A stretch of DNA of 64,000 bases from Clavibacter sp. VKM Ac-2873 (GTDB taxonomy: Bacteria > Actinomycetota > Actinomycetes > Actinomycetales > Microbacteriaceae): positions 62,001 through 126,000 of the forward strand of contig NZ_JADKRS010000006.1 in assembly GCF_015351075.1 (NCBI RefSeq). The letters are read 5' to 3'. The notes beneath the pieces are model-generated. The model was not told where the DNA came from. It saw nothing but the letters and a program-made list of their open reading frames with translations, and made no database searches. The position numbers were made by a program, and so were the translations under genes. Below, piece by piece: positions 25,568 through 32,858 of this stretch. Every line of letters begins with the position of its first letter. The stretch's first letter is position 1.

Positions 25568-26730
25568 TGGCCGGGGACCTTCTGGTCCCAGAGGTTCGAC
25601 ATGTCCTGGCCCATCTTGCTGTAGTAGCCGGGGCGCAGGGTCGACGGGTCGGCGGCGGCGAAGGTGTCCTTCAGATCGGCGGGCACGTCGTCGAGGGAGA
25701 TGACGGGGTAGCCGGCGATCGTCGAGGCGATGACCGCCTGCCCCTCGGCGGAGAGCACGTAGTCGGCGAGCTTCTGCGCGACGTCCTGGTGCGTGGCGGT
25801 CTTCGGGATGCCGAGGTACGACGCGCTGCCCGTGAACGACGGGTTGGAGATCTGCGTGTACTTCACGGTCGACGGCAGCGTGCCCGTCTTCTGCGCGGTG
25901 ATGACCTGGTCGCTCCACACCGGGGCCATCTCGATGGCGCCCGTGCCGAGGAGGTCGAGCACCTGGTTGTTGCCGTTGGGGTAGACGCCGTCCTGGTACA
26001 TGGAGGAGCCGAGGCTCTTCAGCTCGTCGAAGCCCTTGTCCCACGCGCCCTCGAGCGACTGGTCGTAGCCCGTCGTCATCTTGTCGCGGGTGCCCTGGTC
26101 GACGTACTTGTCGAGGACGCTCGTGACGAAGGCGGCGCCGGATCCGCCGGTGGAGGGGGAGTTGTAGGCGAACTGGCCGGGGTTGTCGGTGATCCACTTC
26201 AGCAGCTCGTCGAGCGACTTCGGCGGCGTGCTCACCTTGGTGGAGTCGTAGGCGAGGAGCACGGATGAGGCGCGGTAGGGGATCCCGAAGCCGTTGCCCG
26301 CCTTCACGGTGGCGTCCGGCACGGTCGCGAGGTTGGGGATCGTGGAGGAGGAGACCGGGGCGAGCAGGTCGGCCGAGCCGGCCGCCTGGATGAAGCCCGC
26401 GTCGATGAGGTCGTAGCCGGGGTCGGATCCGCCCTGCACCGAGCTCGTGAGCGTGGCCATGGTCTGCGCGTCGTGCTCGCCGTGGAGGTCGAGCGTCGTG
26501 GTGACGGACGCGCCGGGGTTCGCCTTCTCGAACGCGGGGATGATCCCGTCGTTCCAGAGGCTCTGGATGTTGGTGTCGCCGGAGATGAAGACGCGGGCAG
26601 TGCCCGATGCGTCGGTGACGGCGTGGTTCTGGGCCTGGGCCTGCGTGCTCGTGGTGGGAGCGCAGCCCGCGAGCGCGACCGCGGCGGACGCGGCGGCGGC
26701 GAGGGCGAGGAGGGAACGGCGGGGGATCAC
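25564..26730 (-). CDS. ABC importer substrate-binding lipoprotein
   Basis: 388 residues from the GTG at 26728-26730, preceded by AGAAGGA at good distance. An in-frame ATG at 26772 lacks a ribosome site and lies inside the palindrome at 26758-26774, so it was rejected. The signal peptide is IPRRSLLALAAAASAAVALA with lipobox LAGC (C23), and the double Arg may indicate Tat use. The mature protein is a type-II periplasmic-binding fold: ARVFISGDTNIQSLWNDGII, GYDLIDAGFIQAAGSADLLA, then IPYRASSVLLAYDSTKV and a C-terminal DYVLSAEGQAVIAS. It belongs to the iron/phosphonate/polyamine-type group. It heads the five-gene operon 26730-20994. Confidence 0.88.
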   Translation of the reverse strand: MIPRRSLLALAAAASAAVALAGCAPTTSTQAQAQNHAVTDASGTARVFISGDTNIQSLWNDGIIPAFEKANPGASVTTTLDLHGEHDAQTMATLTSSVQGGSDPGYDLIDAGFIQAAGSADLLAPVSSSTIPNLATVPDATVKAGNGFGIPYRASSVLLAYDSTKVSTPPKSLDELLKWITDNPGQFAYNSPSTGGSGAAFVTSVLDKYVDQGTRDKMTTGYDQSLEGAWDKGFDELKSLGSSMYQDGVYPNGNNQVLDLLGTGAIEMAPVWSDQVITAQKTGTLPSTVKYTQISNPSFTGSASYLGIPKTATHQDVAQKLADYVLSAEGQAVIASTIAGYPVISLDDVPADLKDTFAAADPSTLRPGYYSKMGQDMSNLWDQKVPGQ

Positions 26731-26757
26731 GGGTCGGGTGTCCTTCTGCTGGGGGAG

Positions 26758-26774
26758 CGATGCGGATCGCATCG
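26758..26774. promoter_or_regulatory. 17-bp palindromic operator candidate
   Basis: CGATGCG-GAT-CGCATCG: perfect 7-bp arms around a 3-base centre. It lies in the 154-bp divergent region between the importer operon and the LacI-type regulator, 28 bases upstream of the binding-protein GTG. This is the expected place for the regulator to repress the importer. LacI-family sites are usually even-length with a central CG, so the odd length is slightly atypical. Confidence 0.5.
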
Positions 26775-26871
26775 TTTCGATGGTGCGGTGCCGCGGTGGC
26801 CCCGGGGTGAACGGGACGTGGCGATCCAGGTCCCCGGCGGCGAACGCGCGCGGTGGCCGCCCGGGCCTCAA

Positions 26872-26877
26872 TAGGGT
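26872..26877 (+). promoter_or_regulatory. -10 box TAGGGT, leaderless promoter of the LacI-type regulator
   Basis: TAGGGT, then GAGGCGC, then the ATG at 26885. The spacing of seven bases puts the transcription start at the start codon. Confidence 0.5.
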
Positions 26878-26884
26878 GAGGCGC

Positions 26885-27958
26885 ATGAGGAGGAACTCAC
26901 CGCGCACCTCCGTGACCTTGGCCGACGTGGCCGCCCTGGCGGGCGTCTCCACCTCCACGGCGTCGCTCGCGTACCGCAGCACCGGCTCGATCACGCCCGC
27001 CACCCGCGCCCGGATCCTCCGCGCCGCGGCCAGCATCGGCTACGCGGGGCCGGATCCCACGGCGCGGTCCCTGAAGAGCGGCCGCACCGGCATCGTGGGG
27101 GTCGTGGTCGCCGGGAGCATCCGCCGCGCGTTCCAGAACCCGGTCGCGCTCGCGACCATGGCGGGCCTCAGCGAGGCGCTCGACGAGCTCGACGTGGGCC
27201 AGCTGCTGCTGCCGGGCCGGCGGGAGCCGCGCGAGGGATCCGCGCCCCTGCTCGAGGGCATGCCCGTCGACGCGGTGGTGTTCCTCACGCGCGGCGAGGA
27301 GGTGGACGCGCTGCTGCCCGGGCTGCGCGCGCGGCGGATCCCCATGGTCGGCGTCGAGGGTCCCCACGGCGAGGGCGTCGCCGTGGTCGACATCGACGAC
27401 GCCCGCGGCATGGGCGAGCTCGCCCGCCACGTGCGCGCGCTCGGCCACCGCCGCGTCGCCGTGCTGATGCGCACCACGCGGATCGAGGAGGACGGCCCGC
27501 CCGGCCCCGTGATCCCCGTGGGCCGCGGCCTCGAGGAGATCGTCAACCGCACGATCCGCGAGCGGCTCCGCGCCGCGCGCAGCGTCTTCCCCGACGCCGT
27601 CCGCGTCGAGGCGGGCGGGCGCGACCTGGAGGCGGGGGAGCGCGCCGCGGGCGTGCTGCTCGACCTGCCGTCGCGGCCGACGGCGATCCTCGCCCAGAAC
27701 GACATGCTCGCCGCGAGCGCCATCCGCGCCGCCGCCGCCCGCGGGCTGCGCGTGCCGGAGGACATCACGGTCACGGGCTTCGACGGCGCGCACCTGCCGT
27801 GGCTCGAGCACCGCCTCACGACCGTGGAGCAGCCGCTGCACGACCGCGGGGTGCGCGCGGGGCGCATGGTGGGCGACCTGCTGGCGGGCCGGGCGCCGGC
27901 GGACGTCGTGCTGCCGGTCCGCGTGCGGATCGGCGACACGGCCGCGGCGCCCGCCTGA
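26885..27958 (+). CDS. LacI-family transcriptional regulator
   Basis: 357 residues. The N-terminal helix-turn-helix with hinge is SVTLADVAALAGVSTSTASL then AYRSTGSITPATRARI, ending in RSLKSGRTGIVGVVV. The rest is a periplasmic-binding-like sensor domain (GHRRVAVLMRTTRI, PTAILAQNDMLAASAIRAAA, VTGFDGAHLPWLEHRLTTVE). It is expected to bind DNA as a dimer and release on binding a sugar-like ligand. Divergent from the importer operon, it most likely controls it through the 26758-26774 palindrome. The typical hinge-helix residues are partly altered: 'ARSLKSGRTG' replaces the usual 'A-R-x-L-x-x-x-R-T-x'. Confidence 0.88.
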   Translation: MRRNSPRTSVTLADVAALAGVSTSTASLAYRSTGSITPATRARILRAAASIGYAGPDPTARSLKSGRTGIVGVVVAGSIRRAFQNPVALATMAGLSEALDELDVGQLLLPGRREPREGSAPLLEGMPVDAVVFLTRGEEVDALLPGLRARRIPMVGVEGPHGEGVAVVDIDDARGMGELARHVRALGHRRVAVLMRTTRIEEDGPPGPVIPVGRGLEEIVNRTIRERLRAARSVFPDAVRVEAGGRDLEAGERAAGVLLDLPSRPTAILAQNDMLAASAIRAAAARGLRVPEDITVTGFDGAHLPWLEHRLTTVEQPLHDRGVRAGRMVGDLLAGRAPADVVLPVRVRIGDTAAAPA

Positions 27959-27967
27959 CGCGCCGCG

Positions 27968-27989
27968 GCGCCCGCCACCCGTCGGGCGC
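27968..27989. terminator. Weak hairpin between convergent genes
   Basis: Arms GCGCCCG (27968-27974) and CGGGCGC (27983-27989) with an 8-base loop. It overlaps the stop codon of the minus-strand gene; no T-run. Confidence 0.3.
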
Positions 27990-28849
27990 TACCGTCCCGC
28001 GGGGTCCGTCACGAAGTCGATGAGCTGCTCGACCCGGCCGAGCAGCGCCGGCTCGAGGTCCTGGTACGAGCGCACCTGCCCGAGGATCCGCTGCCACGCC
28101 CGCGCGATGTCCGCCTGCTCGTCGTGCGGCCAGCCGAGGGCCGCGCAGATGCCGTGCTTCCACTCGACGTTCCGCGGGATGACCGGCCACTCGCGGAGCC
28201 CGAGCCGCCCGGGCTTCACCGACTGCCAGACGTCGACGTACGGGTGGCCGACGACGAGCGCGTGCGCGCGGTGCGGCCCGCGCGCGACGGCCTCGGCGAT
28301 CCTGCTCTCCTTCGATCCCGGCACGAGGTGGTCGACGAGCACGCCCACGCGACGCCCGCGGCCGGGGCGGAAGCGATCGAGCTCCTCGTCGAGGTGGTCG
28401 ACGCCCTCGAGGTACTCCACGACGACGCCCTCGATGCGGAGGTCCTCGCCCCACACCTTCTCCACGAGCTCCGCGTCGTGCCGTCCCTCCACGAAGATCC
28501 GGCTGGGGAGCGCCACGCGGGCCTGCCGGTCGGCGACCGCGAGCGAGCCGGAGGCCGTCCGCGCGGGGCCGGCGGGCGCGGCGCGGGGCACGCGCAGGGC
28601 GACGGGCTCGCCCTCGAGGAGGAAGGACCCGCCGAGCGGGAACGTGCGCTGCTTCCGCCTGAAGTCCTCGAGCACGACCATGCCGGACTCGACGCGCACG
28701 ATCGCGCCGCAGAACCCGGTGGACAGCTCCTCGACCACGAGGTCGCGCGTCGCGTCCTGCGGCCGTGGCGCCTTCTTCGCGGGACCGCGCCAGCCGGGGG
28801 CGAGCACGTCCTGTCCGTAGCGGTCGTCGGCGGGGGGAGGCGGCGTCAT
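27989..28849 (-). CDS. DUF3097-family protein
   Basis: 286 residues, soluble. The N-terminal part (about 15-90) looks like a small beta-barrel (GAIVRVESGMVVLEDFRRKQ, then RTFPLGGSFLLEG). The central part reads LPSRIFVEGRHDAELVEKVW, a Toprim-like 'V-E-G-x-x-D' strand, then VLVDHLVPGSKESRIAEAVA and HALVVGHPYVDVWQSVKP. The family is actinobacterial and uncharacterised; the Toprim-like strand with an acidic D-H pair hints at a metal-dependent nucleic-acid activity, but that is by-eye only. Its ATG overlaps the stop of the emfourin-like gene (ATGA), placing it third in the protease operon. Confidence 0.8.
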   Translation of the reverse strand: MTPPPPADDRYGQDVLAPGWRGPAKKAPRPQDATRDLVVEELSTGFCGAIVRVESGMVVLEDFRRKQRTFPLGGSFLLEGEPVALRVPRAAPAGPARTASGSLAVADRQARVALPSRIFVEGRHDAELVEKVWGEDLRIEGVVVEYLEGVDHLDEELDRFRPGRGRRVGVLVDHLVPGSKESRIAEAVARGPHRAHALVVGHPYVDVWQSVKPGRLGLREWPVIPRNVEWKHGICAALGWPHDEQADIARAWQRILGQVRSYQDLEPALLGRVEQLIDFVTDPAGR

Positions 28850-29118
28850 CCTCCGAGGCTCTCACGGGACGCGTCGCGCACCCGGTCGACGAGCCGACGC
28901 CACGGGCCGTCGACCGCAGCCTCGCCGAGGCGCGCCTCGCGGTCGCCCGCGCGCACGAGGTAGACGAAGCGGTCGGCGCCCGGCGCGGGCACGGCGGGCT
29001 CGTCCCACGGGCAGGCGTCCACGAGGTCGCCCCACTCGGCCGCGCCGTCGTCCACGCGCACCGACCAGGTGCGGGTCATGCCCGCCACCCCGCCCGTGCG
29101 CGACACGGCGATCTCCAC
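28846..29118 (-). CDS. Emfourin-like protealysin inhibitor
   Basis: 90 residues from a GTG directly following the protease stop. The pattern MEIAVSRTGGVAGMTRTWSV, then DDGAAEWGDLVDAC and FVYLVRAGDREARLGEAAVD matches emfourin, the small cytoplasmic protein inhibitor of protealysin from Serratia: 'I-x-V-x-R-x-G-G-x-A-G' at the start and 'Y-x-V-x-V/I' later. No signal peptide. It is co-transcribed with its presumed target, with zero bases between stop and start. Confidence 0.85.
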   Translation of the reverse strand: MEIAVSRTGGVAGMTRTWSVRVDDGAAEWGDLVDACPWDEPAVPAPGADRFVYLVRAGDREARLGEAAVDGPWRRLVDRVRDASRESLGG

Positions 29119-30165
29119 CTAGACCTCGATCCCGACGCCCTCCCACGCCGCCTGGACCGCGGCGACCTCGGACGCGCCCTCACCGTACCGCGCCGACGCG
29201 GCGTCGACCGTGGCCCGGGCGAAGGCCGGGAAGTCGGCGTCCGCGCGCACGGCGCCGGCCTCGATCACGTCGTACCAGACACGGCCGGCGCCCTCCCAGG
29301 CCTCGCCGCCGATGGCCGTGGCCGCGAGGAAGAACGCGCGGTTCGGGATCCCCGAGTTGATGTGCACGCCGCCGTTGTCCTCCCGGGTCTCCACGTAGTC
29401 GTCCATGTGCGCCGGCTGCGGGTCCTTCCCGAGCACGTCGTCGTCGTACGCGGTCCCGGGCGCGCGCATCGAGCGGAGCGCGATCCCCGTCGACCGGTCG
29501 AGGAACAGCTCCGCGCCGACGAGCCAGGTGGCCTGGTCAGCGGTCTGCCCGAGCGCGTGCTGCTCCACGAGCACGCCGAACACGTCCGAGATGGACTCGT
29601 TGAGCGCGCCCGACTGCCCCTGGTAGACGAGGCCGAGCGTGAGCTCGGTGACCCCGTGCGCCAGCTCGTGGCCGATGACCGTGAGCGAGCGCGTGAAGGG
29701 CGCGAACACCTCGCCGTCCCCGTCGCCGAACACCATGCGCGTGCCGTCCCAGAACGCGTTGTCGTACTCCTCGCCGTAGTGCACGGTGGCGAGCAGCGGC
29801 AGGCCGCGGTCGTCGAGCGACTCCCGCTCGTAGACCTCGGAGAAGAGGGAGTAGGTGGCACCCAGCCCCGCGTAGGCCTCGTCGACCTGGGCGTCGCCCG
29901 TGTCGGGCGCGCCCTCGACGCGCACCGTGCGACCCGGCAGCTCCTCGCGGTTCCCCGCGTCGGAGATGGTGCGGTGGATCCCCGACGGGTCCCGCTCGGC
30001 GAGCACCGCCGCGTCCGGCGCCGCGCCCGGCCCGCGCCGGTCGTGGATGAGCGGCCCCTGGTCGCGGAGGGCGCGCCGGGCCGCCTGGCGGGCGGCGGAC
30101 ATGCGGTCGGGGTCGGCCTCGGCGAGGCGGGTCAGCAGGTACGGCGGGAGGATGGTGCGTCTCAT
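29119..30165 (-). CDS. Protealysin-like M4 metalloprotease
   Basis: 348 residues. It has no signal peptide; a short propeptide starts with RTILPPYLL, the conserved PPYL-type motif of protealysin precursors, and runs to about residue 50-60. The catalytic zinc motif is HELAH (H166, E167, H170) with the third ligand E190 in GALNESISDVFG. Later thermolysin-family motifs are HINSGIPNRAFFLAA and GAGRVWYDVI. Protealysin-type enzymes lack the long FTP/PepSY propeptide of secreted thermolysins and are found cytoplasmic or exported by unconventional means. The enzyme-inhibitor pair is followed in the same operon by a DUF3097 gene. Confidence 0.9.
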   Translation of the reverse strand: MRRTILPPYLLTRLAEADPDRMSAARQAARRALRDQGPLIHDRRGPGAAPDAAVLAERDPSGIHRTISDAGNREELPGRTVRVEGAPDTGDAQVDEAYAGLGATYSLFSEVYERESLDDRGLPLLATVHYGEEYDNAFWDGTRMVFGDGDGEVFAPFTRSLTVIGHELAHGVTELTLGLVYQGQSGALNESISDVFGVLVEQHALGQTADQATWLVGAELFLDRSTGIALRSMRAPGTAYDDDVLGKDPQPAHMDDYVETREDNGGVHINSGIPNRAFFLAATAIGGEAWEGAGRVWYDVIEAGAVRADADFPAFARATVDAASARYGEGASEVAAVQAAWEGVGIEV

Positions 30166-30258
30166 GGTCCGAGACTCGCACGGGGTGGCGACATCGTCGC
30201 GGGCGGCAGCGGATCCGGCGCGGGGGTCGCGCGACCGGGCCCCGTCGCGTACGGTGCG

Positions 30259-30963
30259 TCAGCTCGTCCAGCGGTACCCGAGCTCGGGCCGGCCGGGCGT
30301 CCCGTAGCGCGGCACCCGCTCCACCTGGCCCACGTCGGCCAGGTACTCGAGGTACCGGCGCGCGGTCACGCGCGACACGTCGAGCGCGCCCGACACCTCC
30401 GCCGCGGAGACGCCCTCGGCGGCGGCGGTCGCGGGCCCGTCGCCGCGCGCGATCCCGCGCACGAGGTCGAGCGTCTCCGCCGACATGCCCTTCGGCAGCC
30501 GGGTGTCGGACGCGGGGGAGCGCAGCGCCGCGAGCGCGCGGTCCACCTGCAGCTGGGTGGTGCTGCCGCCGCCCGCGCCGAGGCCCTCGCGGTAGCCGAC
30601 GTACGCCGCCATCTTCTCGGCGAAGGCCGCGAACGTGAACGGCTTGATGAGGTACTGCACGATGCCCGCCGTCACCGAGCTGCGCACGACGGCCTGGTCC
30701 CGCACCGCGGTCACCGCGACGACGTCGGTCGCGCGCCCGGCGGCCCGCAGGCGGCGGCACACCTCGAGGCCGTGCATGTCGGGCAGCGTCATGTCGAGCA
30801 GCACCAGGTCGATCCCGTCCTGCCCGGCCTCCGCCACGAGCCGCAGCGCCTCGCCGCCCGTGTGCGCGACGCCCGCCACCTGGAAGCCGTCGAGACGGCC
30901 GACGTAGAGCGCGTGGGCCTCGGCGGTCAGCGCGTCGTCGTCGACGACCAGCACGCGGATCAC
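30259..30963 (-). CDS. CitB/DcuR-type response regulator
   Basis: 234 residues from a GTG overlapping the kinase stop by four bases. The receiver domain has VLVVDDDALTAEAHALYV, the phospho-acceptor in LVLLDMTLPDMHGLEV and the conserved Lys in YLIKPF. The C-terminal part (about 165-234) has a helix-turn-helix of the CitB/DcuR kind: GVSAAEVSGALDVSRVTARR then YLEYLADVG. The likely target is the divergent dicarboxylate symporter gene at 32859. The signal and target are inferred from context, since this family generally controls C4-dicarboxylate or citrate uptake. Confidence 0.88.
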   Translation of the reverse strand: MIRVLVVDDDALTAEAHALYVGRLDGFQVAGVAHTGGEALRLVAEAGQDGIDLVLLDMTLPDMHGLEVCRRLRAAGRATDVVAVTAVRDQAVVRSSVTAGIVQYLIKPFTFAAFAEKMAAYVGYREGLGAGGGSTTQLQVDRALAALRSPASDTRLPKGMSAETLDLVRGIARGDGPATAAAEGVSAAEVSGALDVSRVTARRYLEYLADVGQVERVPRYGTPGRPELGYRWTS

Positions 30964-32717
30964 GCGGGCACCCCGCCGTCGCGGGTCCCGGCGTCGTCGC
31001 GGAGGGCAGCCGGGTCGGCCGCACGGGCGCCGTCGGGATCCGCGGGCAGCACGACCCGCACGCGCGCCCCGCCCAGCCGGGCGTCGGCGTCGCCGACCTC
31101 CACGCGCCCGCCGAGCCGCGCGGCGGAGCGCGCCACGAGCGCGAGCCCCACCCCGCGCGGTCCGGCGTCGCCCTGCTTGGTCGTGACCCCGAACTCCAGC
31201 ACGCGCGGCCGCACCGCGGGATCCACGCCCGGACCGTCGTCCGCCACCTCGACGACGAGGCCGCCCGCGTCCGTCCGCGACAGCGACAGCTCCACCCGTC
31301 CGCGGTCGTCCCCGCGCGCCGTCGCCACGGACGGGTCGGCGGCCGCGTCGATCGCGTTGTCCACGAGGTTCCCGACGATCGTGACGAGCTCGGTCGCCGG
31401 CACGCCCGGGTCGCCCGTGCCGGCGGCCACGCGCACGGACAGCTCCACGCCGCGCTCGGCCGCCTGCGCCGTCTTGCCGCGCACGAGCGCCCGCACGACG
31501 GGATCCGCCTCCGCCGCCAGCCCGCCCTCCGATGCCCGCCGATCCGTCTCGAGCTCCGCGGCCGCGAGCGCGAGCGCCTCGCGCGGCCGCTCCAGCTCGA
31601 TGAGCGACACGATCGTGTGCAGCCGGTTGGCGAACTCGTGGGTCTGCGCGCGCATGGCGTCGGAGAGCGTCCGCAGCGTCGCGAGCTCGCCCGAGAGGCG
31701 CTGGATCTCGGTCCGGTCGCGCAGCGTCGTCACCGTGCCGAGCCGCGCGGCGCTCCCGGTGCGGCCCGTGGGCAGCGCGGGCCGCTGCGTCACGACGAGG
31801 ACGCGCCCGCCGGGCAGGTGCACGACCTCGTCGGCCGTGGTCCCCTCGACGAGCAGCCGCTCGATCGCGGGCGGGAGCCCCAGCGCGCGGACCTCGACGG
31901 GACCGGTGGCGGGATCGAGCTCCAGGTCGAGCAGCTCGGCCGCCTGGTCGTTGTGGAGCACGAGCCGCCGGTCGCGGTCGACGAGCACGATGCCCTCGCC
32001 GACGGAGTGCAGCACCGACTCGTAGTAGGCGAGCATGCGCGCCATCTCCTCGGGCCCCAGCCCCCACGTCGTCCGCTCGAGCGAGCGGCTGAGGAGCACG
32101 GCCCCGGCCGCGAGGAGGAGCGCGAGCGCCCCGACCGTGCCGACGAGCCCGGGCAGGCGCGCGCCGAGCACCTCGGTGACGCGGTCGACGGTGACGCCGG
32201 CGGCGACCAGCCCGACGATGCCCCCGTCCGCGTCGCGCACGGGCACGACCGCGCGCACGCTCGGCCCGAGCGTCCCCGTGAAGGTCTCGGTCATCGATCG
32301 CCCGGCGAGCGCGGGCCCCGTCGTGCCGAGGTACCTCCGGCCGATCTCGTCGGGGTCCGGGTGGGTCACGCGGACGGTGTCGCGGTCCATGATCGTGACG
32401 AAGTCGACGCCGGTGTCGCGCGTCACGTCGAGCGAGTAGTCGAGCAGGGCGCCGGTGGGATCCGCGGACGCGAGCCCGTCCGCCACCCGCGGCGAGTCGG
32501 CCACGGTCGTCGCGACGGCCAGGCTCCTGTCCGCCGCGGCCTGCTCGGCGCGCTGCCGCGAGTCCGCCCAGAGCGCCGCGGTCGCGACGACGGCGACGAG
32601 GAGGAGGACCGCGAGCTGGACGACGAGCAGCCGGGCGGCGATGCCGCGGGGGAGGCCCACCCGGAGGCGGCCCGTCCGCGGGAGGCGGGGCCGGTCGGCG
32701 ACCGCGCGTCGCGCCAT
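30960..32717 (-). CDS. CitA/DcuS-type sensor histidine kinase
   Basis: 585 residues. Helix 1 (about 27-50) is followed by a ~135-residue extracellular sCache/PAS sensor (DYSLDVTRDTGVDFVTIMDR, RYLGTTGPALAGRSMTETFT, VPVRDADGGIVGLVAAGVTV), helix 2, a cytoplasmic PAS domain (SVGEGIVLVDRDRRLVLHND), and a histidine-kinase core. The phospho-acceptor is in RAQTHEFANRLHTIVSLIEL, the N-box in ELVTIVGNLVDNAIDAA, and G-boxes in EVADDGPGVD and GPRGVGLALV. The sensor pattern is that of citrate/C4-dicarboxylate kinases. It is divergent from dctA, with 141 bases between the two genes where the regulator presumably binds. Confidence 0.9.
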   Translation of the reverse strand: MARRAVADRPRLPRTGRLRVGLPRGIAARLLVVQLAVLLLVAVVATAALWADSRQRAEQAAADRSLAVATTVADSPRVADGLASADPTGALLDYSLDVTRDTGVDFVTIMDRDTVRVTHPDPDEIGRRYLGTTGPALAGRSMTETFTGTLGPSVRAVVPVRDADGGIVGLVAAGVTVDRVTEVLGARLPGLVGTVGALALLLAAGAVLLSRSLERTTWGLGPEEMARMLAYYESVLHSVGEGIVLVDRDRRLVLHNDQAAELLDLELDPATGPVEVRALGLPPAIERLLVEGTTADEVVHLPGGRVLVVTQRPALPTGRTGSAARLGTVTTLRDRTEIQRLSGELATLRTLSDAMRAQTHEFANRLHTIVSLIELERPREALALAAAELETDRRASEGGLAAEADPVVRALVRGKTAQAAERGVELSVRVAAGTGDPGVPATELVTIVGNLVDNAIDAAADPSVATARGDDRGRVELSLSRTDAGGLVVEVADDGPGVDPAVRPRVLEFGVTTKQGDAGPRGVGLALVARSAARLGGRVEVGDADARLGGARVRVVLPADPDGARAADPAALRDDAGTRDGGVPA

Positions 32718-32858
32718 GCTGCCCCCTCGCGTCCGCGGCCGGCACCCGGCAGGAACATTATGAACACAACCCCGGAGCGCCCCCGCGCGTGGGCCATCCT
32801 GACGAGGACCGCCTGGCCCACCCGTGCGCCGGCGCCGCTCACGAGACAAGGACGTCCC

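Noticed and set aside
26770-26772. ATG start for the substrate-binding protein
   Set aside because: No ribosome site and it overlaps the palindrome; the GTG at 26728-26730 has AGAAGGA and starts directly at the signal peptide.
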